Shown here piece after piece: positions 33,396-42,713 of a DNA stretch of 54,580 nucleotides. The DNA lies in NCBI GenBank assembly GCA_900541585.1, contig UQKD01000022.1:1-54580 (forward strand), read 5' to 3'. The position numbers and the translations under genes were made by a program. Positions within the stretch are counted from its first letter, which is position 1; each line of letters starts with the position of its first letter. This DNA comes from an uncultured Alistipes sp. Lineage in GTDB: Bacteria > Bacteroidota > Bacteroidia > Bacteroidales > Rikenellaceae. The notes beneath the pieces were generated by a model. That model did not search any database. It saw only the letters and a list, made by a program, of their open reading frames with translations, and was not told where the DNA came from.

Positions 33396-33426
33396 AAGGG
33401 GCCGCACTCCGAAAGTGCGGTCCCTT
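33396..33426 (-). terminator. Terminator of htpG
   Basis: A 13-bp stem with one G-U pair (AAGGGGCCGCACT / AGTGCGGTCCCTT, loop of 5 nt) lies 20 nt after the htpG stop on the minus strand, followed there by TTCCG. Confidence 0.8.
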
Positions 33427-33446
33427 CTCTGCAAACCCTTCAAAAA

Positions 33447-35507
33447 CTATTTTTCGATCAGCGAAATCGAACGCTGGATGAAGTCCGTCAGGTTCTTGCC
33501 CTTGAGCATGCCGTTGGTCAGCAGCGCCAGGTCGATGATCTGCTTGACGAGGCGGTTTTCGCCGCCGATCTCGCGCAGACGCTGGCTGCGCTCGTCACGC
33601 AGGGTGACGATCTTCTTCGACAGCTCCTCGCGCGTGGATTTCTCCTCGGGCGAAAGGTCCTCCTCCTTCTTGTCCTTCACGACCTCGTCGAAACGCTTCT
33701 CCTCGGCCACCGCGGCGTCGATCTTCTTGGTGATCGTCTTGAGTTTGTCGCCGTAGGACTTCTCCACGTCGGCGAGGATGTCGATGACGATGGGGTGGTT
33801 GGCGTTGACCGCGATGGTGAAGTTGTCGGGCATCTGTCCGTAGAACTGGCTCATGCCCCCGCCGCCCGTCTGGGCCATCTCCTTCATGCGTCGCATGAAC
33901 TCGTTCTGCGTGATCACCACCGGAGCCTCGTCGGGCGACATGGCCTCGAACGAGATGTTGTAGTGAATCTTGTCGTCCTTGGGCATCTGGCTCTCGAAAA
34001 CGGGCGTCAGCACCTCCTGCTGGCCCTCGGTGAGCGACATCTTGACGTTTTCCTCCTTCTGGATCAGCTTGTCGACCACGTCGCTGTCGACGCGCACGAA
34101 GCGCGACTCCTTGTTCTTCGACTCGTACCAGTTGACGTAGTGGCTGTCCAGCTGGCCGTCCATCACCAGCACGTCGTACCCCTTGCCTTTGGCCGCTTCG
34201 AGGAACGTGTGCTTCTCCACGGGATCGTCCACATAGAGGAACACCACCGTCTTGTTCTTGTCGGTCTGGTTCTCCTTCACCTTCTCGACGTACTCTTTGG
34301 GGGTGAAATACTTACCTTCGATATTCTTCCAGAGCATGATCCCGGCGGCCTTCTCGGCGAACTTCTCGTCGGTGAGAATGCCGTACTGGATGAAGATCTT
34401 CAGGTCGTCCCACTTCGCCTCGTAGTCCGAGCGCATGGTCGAGAACAACTCCTGCAGGCGGTCTGCGACCTTGCGGGTGATGTAGCTCGAAATCTTCTTC
34501 ACGTTGGCGTCGCTCTGCAGGTAGCTGCGCGAGACGTTGAGCGGGATGTCCGGCGAGTCGATCACGCCGTGCAGCAGCGTCAGGTACTCCGGCACGATGC
34601 CCTCGACCTGGTCCGTCACGTAGACCTGGTTCGAATAGAGCTGGATCTTGTTCTTCTGGATCTCGAAGTTGTTGTGGATTTTCGGGAAGTAGAGAATGCC
34701 CGTCAGGTGGAACGGATAGTCGATGTTCAGGTGGATCGAGAACAGCGGTTCGTCGCTCATCGGGTAGAGTTCGTGGTAGAACTCCTTGTACTGCTCTTCG
34801 GTGATGTCGGCGGGCTTGCGGGTCCACAGCGGCTCGACGTTGTTGATGACGTTGTCCTTGTCGGTATCGACGTACTTGCCGTCCTTCCACTCCTTGACCT
34901 TGCCGAAGGCGATGGGCACGGGCAGGAAGCGGCAGTACTTCTTCAGCAGGGCCTCGACCTTGGCATCCTCGGCGTATTCGAGCGAATCCTCCGAGAGGTG
35001 CAGCACGATGGTCGTGCCGCGGTCGCGGGCCTCGTCGGTCTCCTCCATCTCGAACTCGGGCGACCCGGTGCAGCTCCAGTGCACGGTCTTGGCGCCCTCG
35101 CGGAAGGACCGGGTGAATATCTCGACCTTGTCGGCGACCATGAACGAGGAGTAGAATCCCAGTCCGAAGTGCCCGATGATGGCCTGGTTCTTATACTTTT
35201 CCATGAACTCCTCGGCGCCCGAGAAGGCGATCTGGTTGATGTATTTGTCGACCTCCTCGGCCGTCATGCCCACGCCGCGGTCGGTCACGGTGAGCGTTTT
35301 CTTGTCCTTGTCGGCGGCGACGCGGATCGTCAGGTCGCCCAGATCGCCCTTGGCCTCGCCGATCGACGAGAGGGTTTTCAGCTTCTGGGTGGCGTCCACG
35401 GCGTTCGAAATCAGCTCGCGCAGGAAAATTTCATGGTCCGAGTAGAGGAATTTCTTGATGACGGGGAAAATGTTCTCCGTCGTAACTCCGATTTTTCCGT
35501 TTTTCAT
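33447..35507 (-). CDS. htpG: Molecular chaperone HtpG (bacterial Hsp90)
   Basis: HtpG is an ATP-dependent dimeric chaperone. The product has 686 residues. The GHKL ATPase N-domain shows the motifs ELISNAVDATQKL, VTDRGVGMTAEEV and IGHFGLGFYSSFMVADKV; middle and C-terminal dimerisation domains follow. The start at 35507 (MKNGKIGVTTENIFPV) matches Bacteroidetes HtpG; an upstream ATG would add 14 residues unrelated to the family. It stands alone with its own terminator. I could not fix a TAnnTTTG promoter upstream, so it may use a heat-shock-type or different element. Confidence 0.97.
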   Translation of the reverse strand: MKNGKIGVTTENIFPVIKKFLYSDHEIFLRELISNAVDATQKLKTLSSIGEAKGDLGDLTIRVAADKDKKTLTVTDRGVGMTAEEVDKYINQIAFSGAEEFMEKYKNQAIIGHFGLGFYSSFMVADKVEIFTRSFREGAKTVHWSCTGSPEFEMEETDEARDRGTTIVLHLSEDSLEYAEDAKVEALLKKYCRFLPVPIAFGKVKEWKDGKYVDTDKDNVINNVEPLWTRKPADITEEQYKEFYHELYPMSDEPLFSIHLNIDYPFHLTGILYFPKIHNNFEIQKNKIQLYSNQVYVTDQVEGIVPEYLTLLHGVIDSPDIPLNVSRSYLQSDANVKKISSYITRKVADRLQELFSTMRSDYEAKWDDLKIFIQYGILTDEKFAEKAAGIMLWKNIEGKYFTPKEYVEKVKENQTDKNKTVVFLYVDDPVEKHTFLEAAKGKGYDVLVMDGQLDSHYVNWYESKNKESRFVRVDSDVVDKLIQKEENVKMSLTEGQQEVLTPVFESQMPKDDKIHYNISFEAMSPDEAPVVITQNEFMRRMKEMAQTGGGGMSQFYGQMPDNFTIAVNANHPIVIDILADVEKSYGDKLKTITKKIDAAVAEEKRFDEVVKDKKEEDLSPEEKSTREELSKKIVTLRDERSQRLREIGGENRLVKQIIDLALLTNGMLKGKNLTDFIQRSISLIEK

Positions 35508-35599
35508 AATTGCTATCGTTGTTGTTTCATTTGATTTCCTGCCCTTCACTTCAACAAACGGTGTGCCAGTACTTTTTTTCTGCCATTCTGTCAGCCGGA

Positions 35600-35652
35600 C
35601 CTGCCAAAACAGGACGTTCCGTTGTATAACAGCGTGCTTTTTTATACCTTTG
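35600..35652 (+). repeat. Degenerate tail of a promoter-bearing repeat
   Basis: TTG (35622-35624), 20 nt, TACCTTTG (35645-35652), directly followed by GGGTCGTAACGAC, the head of the next copy. The junction resembles that between the two tandem copies at 53.7 kb, so this may be an older head-to-tail unit. Confidence 0.4.
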
Positions 35653-35739
35653 GGGTCGTAACGACCCTTTTACTGGTCGGGAGGTTTACGGAACCGCATG
35701 GATCGGGGGTTGGAATCGCCCGGCTTTTTCGTACCTTTA
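35652..35739 (+). repeat. Promoter-bearing repeat, copy upstream of the nitroreductase gene
   Basis: Starts GGGGTCGTAACGACC and ends CTTTTTCGTACCTTTA, 88 nt. It contains GTTG (to 35712), 19 nt, TACCTTTA (35732-35739). It shares GTCGTAACGAC, GGTCGGGAGGTTT, GGAACCGCATG and CTTTTTCGTA with the copies at 53.7 kb, and its end lies 20 nt before the start codon. Confidence 0.65.
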
Positions 35740-35759
35740 TATAATTAAAACCTGTGCAA

Positions 35760-36278
35760 ATGGATTTTCTGAAACTGGCGAAGAAGCGGTACGCCTGCCG
35801 CAAATACCTCCCCAGGCAAGTGGAGCCGGAGAAACTGGACCTGGTCCTCGAAGCGGGCCGCGTAGCCCCCACGGGCGCCAACCGCCAGCCCCAGCGGCTG
35901 GTGGTCGTGCAGTCGAAGGAGGGCATGGAACGCCTTGCACGGTGCACGCGCGATTTCGGCGCCCCGACGGCTGTCATCGTCTGCGCCGACACCTCCGAGG
36001 CGTGGACCCGCAAGTACGACGACAAGCATATTTCGGACATCGACGCTACGATCGTCACCGACCACATGATGCTGGCCGCCGCGTCGCTGGGCCTCGACAC
36101 GCTGTGGATCTGCATGTTCAAACCCGAAGCCGTGCGCGAGGAGTTCGCCCTGCCGGCGAACGTCGAACCCGTGAACATCCTGCTCGTCGGCTACGGCGAC
36201 GGCATTCCGGCCGATCCCGAACGTCACGACACGCTGCGCAAGCCGCTCTCCGCGACGGTCTTCCACGAGACATTCTGA
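35760..36278 (+). CDS. Nitroreductase family protein
   Basis: The product has 172 residues, the short form of the FMN-dependent nitroreductase family. Typical blocks are KKRYACRKYLPRQVEPEKL, AGRVAPTGANRQPQRLVVV (FMN-phosphate binding) and LAAASLGLDTLWICMFKPEAVRE. The likely role is NAD(P)H-dependent reduction of quinones or nitro compounds; the substrate is unknown. A GTG two codons upstream is possible, but the ATG at 35760 fits better. It carries the promoter-bearing repeat directly upstream and ends at a palindromic terminator. Confidence 0.9.
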   Translation: MDFLKLAKKRYACRKYLPRQVEPEKLDLVLEAGRVAPTGANRQPQRLVVVQSKEGMERLARCTRDFGAPTAVIVCADTSEAWTRKYDDKHISDIDATIVTDHMMLAAASLGLDTLWICMFKPEAVREEFALPANVEPVNILLVGYGDGIPADPERHDTLRKPLSATVFHETF

Positions 36279-36283
36279 AACAG

Positions 36284-36310
36284 AAAGGGGATCGGTAACC
36301 GATCCCCTTT
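36284..36310. terminator. Bidirectional terminator after the nitroreductase gene
   Basis: Near-perfect palindrome: AAAGGGGATCGGT, one central A, ACCGATCCCCTTT. It serves the convergent nitroreductase and aldose epimerase genes. Confidence 0.85.
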
Positions 36311-36329
36311 CCTGTCGCCCCTGCGGCAT

Positions 36330-37322
36330 CTATTTCGCGTAGAGCCGGAAGGTCATGCGCCACGATTCGCCGGGGTAGATCGAGCGGAACCCTTCGGCCG
36401 CGGGATCGGCGGCGTTGGGGGCGTTCGTGGTCCACGTCTGCGGCTCGGGACAGCAGTAGGGCACTTGTCCGCCGTTGTTCCACAGCGTCCAGTAGGTCGT
36501 CTGCTCGTCGGCCTCGTAGAAGGTCCTCACACCCGTGCGCAGGTTCTCGACCAGCGCGCCGCGGAACGGTTTGCCGTCCACGTCGATCTCGCGCAGCGTG
36601 AAGCCCGCCTCGATCGGCTCGCACCCGGTGACCCGGAGTCCTTCGCGGCGCAATTTGGAAAATTGCGCCGACAGCGGCAGTCTGCGTCCCGTCGGGAGGT
36701 TGCGTCCGTCGAGTTCGACCTCTTCCCCGACGGCGAGGCGCATCACGTAGTCGGCGTCGGTCCCGCCCGCGAAGGGAATCGTCAGCGGGGTGTGGAACCC
36801 CACGCCCAAGGGCATGCGCGCCTTGCTGCGGTTGGAGAACATCACCTCCTGCTCCAACCCTTCGGCCGTGAGCCAGTAGGTGATCTTGCACTTGAACTCG
36901 TGCGGGAAATCGCGGTAAACGGCGTCGTTCCCCGCATTGGCGTAGTAACGGCACTCGATCATCACCTCCTCGTCCGTCTCGCGTGCCTTCGACACCATGA
37001 ACGCCTCGCTCTTGAGGACGCCGTGGTGGTAGTTCCGCTCCTTCTCGATGGTGATGGGGTACCGGTATGTGCGGCCTTCGAACGTGTAGCGGCCGTCGGC
37101 GATGCGGTTGGGCGGGAACAGGATCGGAAGCCCGAAGACCTGCGGGCGGCTCCGGAACGTCCCAATCTCCCCGGATCCGGGCGTGCGCAGGATCTCCGCG
37201 CCCAGCCGGGTGTTGGCCAGCCGCACGAGGTTGGCCCCCATCTCGGGAATCAGAACTGCGGTATAGTCCCCCTTGGAAAACTCCACGCCTTTCAGACCGT
37301 GGAAGTCGATGGTGCGCAGCAT
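36330..37322 (-). CDS. Aldose 1-epimerase family protein
   Basis: The product has 330 residues of the galactose mutarotase-like fold. Family-typical points are FGLPILFPPNRIADGRYTFEG, RNYHHGVLKSEAF with the substrate-side histidines, LGVGFHTPL, and EAGFTLREI with a likely catalytic Glu. It probably interconverts alpha and beta anomers of a hexose or hexose-6-phosphate. It lacks a signal peptide, so it is cytoplasmic. The start codon at 37322 overlaps the trxA stop by 1 nt (TGATG), which fixes the start and implies cotranscription with trxA. Confidence 0.88.
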   Translation of the reverse strand: MLRTIDFHGLKGVEFSKGDYTAVLIPEMGANLVRLANTRLGAEILRTPGSGEIGTFRSRPQVFGLPILFPPNRIADGRYTFEGRTYRYPITIEKERNYHHGVLKSEAFMVSKARETDEEVMIECRYYANAGNDAVYRDFPHEFKCKITYWLTAEGLEQEVMFSNRSKARMPLGVGFHTPLTIPFAGGTDADYVMRLAVGEEVELDGRNLPTGRRLPLSAQFSKLRREGLRVTGCEPIEAGFTLREIDVDGKPFRGALVENLRTGVRTFYEADEQTTYWTLWNNGGQVPYCCPEPQTWTTNAPNAADPAAEGFRSIYPGESWRMTFRLYAK

Positions 37323-37636
37323 CAGAGAAGTTTCTCGATTTTGGCCTTCAGGGCGTCCTTCGGGCATGCGCCGACCTGCTTGTCGACCAGTTCGCCGCCC
37401 TTGAGGAAAATGATCGTCGGGATGTTCCGCACGCCGTACTTCATCGTGATGTCGTCGTTCTCCTCGACGTCGCACTTGCCGATGACCACTTTACCGTCGT
37501 ATTCGGCGGCCAGCTCGTCCACGATAGGCGACATCGTGCGGCAGGGACCGCACCACTCGGCCCAGAAGTCGATGACTACCGGCTGGTCGCCTGCGACCAG
37601 CGCTTCGAAATTGTCTTTGTTGATTGCCAATGCCAT
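37322..37636 (-). CDS. trxA: Thioredoxin
   Basis: The product has 104 residues with the thioredoxin core VVIDFWAEWCGPCRTMSPIV, active-site cysteines at 29 and 32, and the cis-proline loop NIPTIIFLKGG. It is cytoplasmic. It lies 37 nt after dnaE on the same strand and overlaps the aldose epimerase gene by 1 nt, so the three may share a transcript. Confidence 0.96.
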   Translation of the reverse strand: MALAINKDNFEALVAGDQPVVIDFWAEWCGPCRTMSPIVDELAAEYDGKVVIGKCDVEENDDITMKYGVRNIPTIIFLKGGELVDKQVGACPKDALKAKIEKLL

Positions 37637-37673
37637 TGTTCTGTTGTTTTTATGGATTATTGATGAATGTCGG

Positions 37674-40600
37674 TTACGCGATTGAGTAGTGGATGCTGTT
37701 GTCATCCAAATATCCGACCAGGGATTGCGTGAGGCTCACCTTGTGGCTCTTCGAGAAGAGGCGCAGCGAGACCTGCGCTCCGCGGTCGTAGACGTTCAGG
37801 CGCAGCAGCGTGTCGCCCTTCGACTCCTTGACCTTCTCCGTCAGATCGCGGATGAGCGCTTCGGTCACCTCCTCGATCGGCAGCTGCACGATCATCTCCT
37901 TGATCGTGTCGCGCATCTCCTGCAACTGGACCATCGAAATGATCTTGAATTCCAGCTCCTTGTCGTTGTAGGGCTTGGCCTGCACGCGGCCCCGGACGAA
38001 GAGGAAATAGTCCGGGAAAAGGTATTTGCGGAAGTTCTCGTAGTCCTTGCCGAAAAGGGCGAACTCGTGGCCTCCGTTGTAGTCTTCGAGCTTGAACTTG
38101 CCCCACGGCTTGCCGGTCTTGGTCATCAGGTTCTGCACGCCGACGACCATGCCCGCCACGGCGATCTCCTGCCCCTTGAGGGGGTCGAGGTTCTCCAGCT
38201 CCGAAAGCTGGGTCTTGCACATGTGGTCGATGATGATTTTGTAGTCGTCGAGCGGGTGCGCCGAGAGGTAAAGGCCCACCATTTCGCGCTCCTTCGTGAG
38301 TTTTTCCAACTGGCTCCAGTCGGCGCAGGCCGGAAGCACCGGGCGCTGGATGTCCACGTGCTCACCGCCGCCGAACAGGCTTTGCTGGGCGTTGTTCTGC
38401 TCGGTCTGGAACCGCTGCCCGTAGCGCATCAGCTGCTCGATGAAGGTGATGCCGTTCGAATCGCGCAGGTCGACGCCGAAGAACTTGCAGCGGGCGAAAT
38501 CCGAGATCGAGTCGAAAGCCCCGGCGTAAGCGAGGTTTTCGAGGCATTTGCGGTTGACGAGCGAGTAGTTCACGCGCTCGATGAAGTCGTATATGTCCTT
38601 GAAAGGCCCGTTGGCCTTGCGTTCGGCGATGATGCTCTCCACGGCCGCCGCACCGACGCCCTTCACGGCGGCGAGGCCGAAGCGCACGTCCCCGGCGGCA
38701 TTGGACGAGAAGGTCCGCATCGACTCGTTGATGTCGGGTCCCATGACGCTGATGCCCATGCGCTTGCACTCGTTCATGTAGAGCGTCAGCTGCTCGATGT
38801 TCGTGAGGTTTCGGCTCAGCACGGCGGCCATGTACTCCGAAGGGTAGTTGGCCTTGAGGTAGGCCGTCTGGTAGGCCACCCACGAGTAGCACGTGGCGTG
38901 CGACTTGTTGAAGGCGTAGGAGGCGAATTTTTCCCAGTCGCCCCAGATCTTTTCGAGCACCTTCGGGTCGTGGCCGTTCTTCCTGCCGCCCTCGATGAAT
39001 TTGGGTTTCAGGTGGTCCAGCTTGTCCTTGAGCTTCTTGCCCATGGCCTTGCGCAGCGTATCCGACTCGCCGCGGGTGAAGTTGGCCAGCAGGCGCGACA
39101 GCAACATGACCTGCTCCTGGTAGACCGTGATGCCGTAAGTGTCCTTGAGGTACTTCTCCATCACGGGGATGTCGTACTCGATGGGACTGCGGCCGTGCTT
39201 GCGGGCGATGAAGTCCGGGATGTAGTCCATCGGGCCGGGCCGGTAGAGGGCGTTCATCGCGATCAGGTCCTCGAAGGTCGAGGGTTGCAGTTCGCGCAGG
39301 TACTTCTGCATGCCCGCGGACTCGAACTGGAACGTCCCGACGGTGCGGCCCTCGCCGTAGAGACGGTAGGTCGCGGGGTCGTTGATGATCGTGAAGTCGT
39401 CGATGTCGATCGAGATGCCCTTGGTCAGGCGGACGTTCTCCACGGCGTCCTTGATGATCGAAAGGGTCTTCAGCCCCAGGAAGTCCATCTTGATCAGTCC
39501 CGTGTCCTCGATCACCGAACCTTCGTACTGCGTGACGAGCATCTTCTCGCCGGTCTCCTTGTCGTCGGCCGTCGAGACGGGAACCCAGTCGGTGATGTCG
39601 TCGCGGCAGATGATCGTGCCACAGGCGTGCACGCCCGTGTTGCGGACGTTGCCTTCGAGCATCTTTGCATAGCGGATCGTGTCACGCAGGATCGGGTTGT
39701 CCGACTGTTCGGCGGCTTTCAGTTCGGGGACGTAGTCGATGGCGTTCTGCAGGTTGAGCTTCTTGTCGGGAATCTTGTCGGGAACCAGCTTGCACAGGCG
39801 GTCCGACTCCGAGAGCATCAGCTTCTGCACGCGCGCCACGTCCTTGATGGCCAGCTTGGTGGCCATCGTGCCGTAGGTGATGATGTGGGCCACCTTCTCC
39901 TTGCCGTATTTCTGTGTCACCCAGTTCAGGACCCTTCCGCGGCCGTCGTCGTCGAAGTCGACGTCGATATCGGGGAGCGAGATACGGTCGGGGTTCAGGA
40001 AACGCTCGAACAGCAGGTCGTAGGCGATGGGGTCGATCTGCGTGATGCCGAGGCAGTAGGCCACGGCCGATCCGGCGGCCGATCCGCGGCCCGGACCCAC
40101 CGACACGTCCAGCTCCTCGCGCGCGGCGCGTATGAAGTCCTGCACGATCAGGAAGTAGCCCGGGAAACCCATCGTCTTCATGATGTGCAGCTCGAATTTC
40201 AGCCGTTCCTCCTGCTCCTCGGTCAGCTGCTCGCCGTAGCGCCTGTGCGCGCCGTCCATCGTCAGCTTGGCCAGGTAGTCGGCCTCGAACTTGATGCGGT
40301 AGAGTTTGTCGTAACCTCCCAGTTTCTGAATCTTTTTGAGTCCCTCCTCCTCCGACATCACCACATTGCCGTTCTCGTCGCGCGTGAATTCGTCGAAAAG
40401 GTCCTTTTCCGTGAGCCGGGCGCGGTATTCGGCCTCGGTTCCGAACTCCTCGGGAATCTCGAAGTTAGGCATGATCGGCGCATGGTCGATCGAATAGCAC
40501 TCGACCTGGTTGCAGATGTCGACGGTCGCCGACATCGCCTCGGGGTCGGTCTGGCCGAAGATCGCAGCCATCTCGGCCGTCGTCTTGAGCCACTCCTGCT

Positions 40601-41483
40601 TGGAGTAGAGCATGCGCTTGGGATCGTCGAGGTCCTTGCCCGTCGAGAGGCAGATCAGCCGGTCGTGCGCCTCGGCGTTGTCCTCGTCCACGAAATGCAC
40701 GTCGTTGGTGCAGACCATTCTGACGTTGTGCTTCGCCGCCAGCTGGCGCAGGTGCTTGTTCACGTGCAGCTGCATGGGGTAGGCCTCGTGGTTGGCCCGC
40801 TCGACGGTGGCCTTGTGGAGCTGCAATTCGAGGTAATAGTCGTCGCCGAAGACCTTCTTGTGCCATCGGATCGACTCCTCGGCCTTTTCGAGGTCGTTGG
40901 CCGTGATGGCGCGCGGCACTTCGCCCGCCAGACAGGCCGAACAGCAGATCAGCCCCTCGTGGTATTTTTCGATCTCCGCACGGTCCGTTCGCGGACGCAT
41001 GTAGAAACCTTCGGTCCACGCCTTCGAGACGATCTTGATGAGGTTGTGGTATCCCTTGAGGTTCTTGGCCAGCAGGATCAGGTGGTAGCCGCTCTGGTCG
41101 GGCTTGCCCTCCTTGTCGTGGAGCCGGCGGCGCGCCACGTAGACCTCGCAGCCGATGATGGGCTTGAAGGCCAGCTTGCGGCGGCACTCCTCCAGTTGTT
41201 TTTCGCATTTGGCGATCTCCGAGGCGGGATCGGCACAGGTCTCCGTGCCGTCGCGCAGGGCGGCGATGCGGGCCTCCGCCTCGGCGGCCTTGTCCTTGCA
41301 TTTGCCCTTGACTTTCTGGACGTAGTTGTAGAACTCCTTGATACCGAACATGTCGCCGTGGTCCGTCACGGCGATGCCGGGCTGGCCGTCGGCCATGGCT
41401 TTGTCCACGAGCCGCTGGATGCTGGCCTGTCCGTCGAGGATCGAATATTGCGTATGTACGTGAAGGTGTACGAATTGGGGCAT
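37674..41483 (-). CDS. dnaE: DNA polymerase III alpha subunit
   Basis: DnaE is the replicative polymerase catalytic subunit. The product has 1269 residues. The N-terminal PHP domain begins HLHVHTQYSILDG, and the polymerase core has the catalytic aspartates in LPDIDVDFDDDGR near residue 506, with GPGRGSAAGSAVAYCLG shortly before. Later come the YQEQVMLLSR region, the helix-hairpin-helix part and the OB-fold, ending near VGYLDDNSIHYSIA. Family length is about 1160-1270, so it is complete. Consensus promoter at 41505-41536. Confidence 0.98.
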   Translation of the reverse strand: MPQFVHLHVHTQYSILDGQASIQRLVDKAMADGQPGIAVTDHGDMFGIKEFYNYVQKVKGKCKDKAAEAEARIAALRDGTETCADPASEIAKCEKQLEECRRKLAFKPIIGCEVYVARRRLHDKEGKPDQSGYHLILLAKNLKGYHNLIKIVSKAWTEGFYMRPRTDRAEIEKYHEGLICCSACLAGEVPRAITANDLEKAEESIRWHKKVFGDDYYLELQLHKATVERANHEAYPMQLHVNKHLRQLAAKHNVRMVCTNDVHFVDEDNAEAHDRLICLSTGKDLDDPKRMLYSKQEWLKTTAEMAAIFGQTDPEAMSATVDICNQVECYSIDHAPIMPNFEIPEEFGTEAEYRARLTEKDLFDEFTRDENGNVVMSEEEGLKKIQKLGGYDKLYRIKFEADYLAKLTMDGAHRRYGEQLTEEQEERLKFELHIMKTMGFPGYFLIVQDFIRAAREELDVSVGPGRGSAAGSAVAYCLGITQIDPIAYDLLFERFLNPDRISLPDIDVDFDDDGRGRVLNWVTQKYGKEKVAHIITYGTMATKLAIKDVARVQKLMLSESDRLCKLVPDKIPDKKLNLQNAIDYVPELKAAEQSDNPILRDTIRYAKMLEGNVRNTGVHACGTIICRDDITDWVPVSTADDKETGEKMLVTQYEGSVIEDTGLIKMDFLGLKTLSIIKDAVENVRLTKGISIDIDDFTIINDPATYRLYGEGRTVGTFQFESAGMQKYLRELQPSTFEDLIAMNALYRPGPMDYIPDFIARKHGRSPIEYDIPVMEKYLKDTYGITVYQEQVMLLSRLLANFTRGESDTLRKAMGKKLKDKLDHLKPKFIEGGRKNGHDPKVLEKIWGDWEKFASYAFNKSHATCYSWVAYQTAYLKANYPSEYMAAVLSRNLTNIEQLTLYMNECKRMGISVMGPDINESMRTFSSNAAGDVRFGLAAVKGVGAAAVESIIAERKANGPFKDIYDFIERVNYSLVNRKCLENLAYAGAFDSISDFARCKFFGVDLRDSNGITFIEQLMRYGQRFQTEQNNAQQSLFGGGEHVDIQRPVLPACADWSQLEKLTKEREMVGLYLSAHPLDDYKIIIDHMCKTQLSELENLDPLKGQEIAVAGMVVGVQNLMTKTGKPWGKFKLEDYNGGHEFALFGKDYENFRKYLFPDYFLFVRGRVQAKPYNDKELEFKIISMVQLQEMRDTIKEMIVQLPIEEVTEALIRDLTEKVKESKGDTLLRLNVYDRGAQVSLRLFSKSHKVSLTQSLVGYLDDNSIHYSIA

Positions 41484-41504
41484 TGCGTCAAAATTTTGCT
41501 ACGA

Positions 41505-41536
41505 CAAAGATAATATAAATCGGGAGGATAATCAAA
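41505..41536 (-). promoter_or_regulatory. Promoter of dnaE
   Basis: On the minus strand TTTG (41533-41536), 20 nt, TATCTTTG (41505-41512); both elements are perfect. The predicted start leaves a leader of about 16 nt. Confidence 0.75.
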
Positions 41537-41625
41537 TGCCGGACGACTTGTTTTGCCGGGGTGGGTTCCTTCCCCGGCTCCGGACGAAGATAACGGTTTT
41601 TATTGAAGAATTCATGGCAGGGCTA

Positions 41626-41656
41626 TTGCATTTTACCGACAAAATGCTTAACTTTA
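41626..41656 (+). promoter_or_regulatory. Promoter of the DUF2007 gene
   Basis: TTG (41626-41628), 20 nt, TAACTTTA (41649-41656). It ends 26 nt before the ATG. Confidence 0.5.
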
Positions 41657-41682
41657 AATACCGAACCAAAAACCGAAGAATT

Positions 41683-41892
41683 ATGCAAGACGACACGTTG
41701 GTTGTACTGGCGGAGTACAACACCATCACAGAGGCCGAAATCGCCAAGTCGATGCTCGACAGCGCCGGTATCTGGTCGACGATCCGCAACGAATACATGT
41801 CGGCCATCTATCCGATAGGGACCATGCCCGCCCAGATTGTCGTCCGCGAAGAGGACTACGAAAAGGCGAAGGCGATGCTCCGCCACCGATAA
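41683..41892 (+). CDS. DUF2007 domain small protein
   Basis: The product has 69 residues and covers the DUF2007 (putative signal-transducing, GlnB-like fold) domain: VVLAEYNTITEAEIAKSMLD, then GIWSTIRNEYM and VREEDYEKAKAML. Its function is unknown. The ATG at 41683 is preferred to upstream in-frame codons because of its promoter and because the domain starts here. It diverges from dnaE and is followed by a bidirectional terminator. Confidence 0.87.
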   Translation: MQDDTLVVLAEYNTITEAEIAKSMLDSAGIWSTIRNEYMSAIYPIGTMPAQIVVREEDYEKAKAMLRHR

Positions 41893-41905
41893 AAGGACCC
41901 TGTGA

Positions 41906-41933
41906 AAAAGCTCCGCTGCACGGCGGAGCTTTT
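41906..41933. terminator. Bidirectional terminator after the DUF2007 gene
   Basis: Perfect 11-bp stem AAAAGCTCCGC / GCGGAGCTTTT with a 6-nt loop; A run on one side, T run on the other. It sits between convergent genes. Confidence 0.88.
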
Positions 41934-41936
41934 CGT

Positions 41937-42683
41937 TCAGTTGTTGTGGTAGTTGACCCGGTAGTCGTAGGCCGTCCGCTGGGGCACGCCGCGCACCTTG
42001 CGGGGCGTCCATTTGCCCTTGCTGCTGCGGATGGCGCGGAGCACCTCTTTGGTCAGCCGTTCGTCGGGCGACTGCACGACCTCGCCGATGGTGATGCGCC
42101 CGTCCGGCTCGATGTAGAACCGCACGTGCACCAGTCCCTCCACGCCCTTCTCCGTGAAACGCCCGTCGTAGCGGACGCGCATCTTGGCCCAATTATGAAA
42201 ATTTTCGCCGGGGATTTCCCCCATAAACAGCAGCGGATCGGCGTCCTGCGCCCTCCGGATCTTCTCGACCGGGATGCGGATCGTCATCCGCGAGGTGTAG
42301 GAGACCATACTTCCGTCGGCCAGCGTCGCGGGACTCCACGTTCCGCCCAGACGGGCATAGGCCTCCTCCATCGCCCGGCGGGTGGCCGCCGTCGCCGGAG
42401 CGAACTCCGCATGGTCGCGGCCCTCCTGCGTATTGTCCATGTAACGCCACTCCGCGACGTTTCCCGTCTTGTCGATCTGCAGGGCGATGCCCACGACCGG
42501 GGAGATCGAGTCGGCCGGAATCTGCCGTTCGACGGCGATTTTTTCGACCGTGGCGGCCATGCGCGTCATGAAGACCTTGATCACCGCACCGTTGAATGCG
42601 GGAGGCGTCACCTCCGACTGCGCGAAGAGCGATCCCATTCCGGCAAGCAGAATGGCCGATATTGACAAGAAACAGTTTTTCAT
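41937..42683 (-). CDS. TonB C-terminal domain-containing periplasmic protein
   Basis: The product has 248 residues with a signal peptide (MKNCFLSISAILLAGMGSLFAQ). The last 90 residues form a TonB_C-like fold: GLVHVRFYIEPDGRITIGEVV, then RLTKEVLRAIRSSKGKWTPRKV. Unlike true TonB there is no membrane anchor with a proline-rich stalk, so it is probably a soluble periplasmic or outer-membrane-associated TonB-like protein, not an energy transducer. It follows aroE by 30 nt and may be cotranscribed with it and the DUF368 gene. Role unknown. Confidence 0.78.
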   Translation of the reverse strand: MKNCFLSISAILLAGMGSLFAQSEVTPPAFNGAVIKVFMTRMAATVEKIAVERQIPADSISPVVGIALQIDKTGNVAEWRYMDNTQEGRDHAEFAPATAATRRAMEEAYARLGGTWSPATLADGSMVSYTSRMTIRIPVEKIRRAQDADPLLFMGEIPGENFHNWAKMRVRYDGRFTEKGVEGLVHVRFYIEPDGRITIGEVVQSPDERLTKEVLRAIRSSKGKWTPRKVRGVPQRTAYDYRVNYHNN

Positions 42684-42713
42684 GGTATTATAAGATTTAC
42701 CTGAAGGTTTGCT

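Noticed and set aside
37689..41513. Open frame of more than 1250 codons opposite dnaE
   Set aside because: Pure shadow of the dnaE codon pattern. DnaE itself has all catalytic motifs, and this frame has none.
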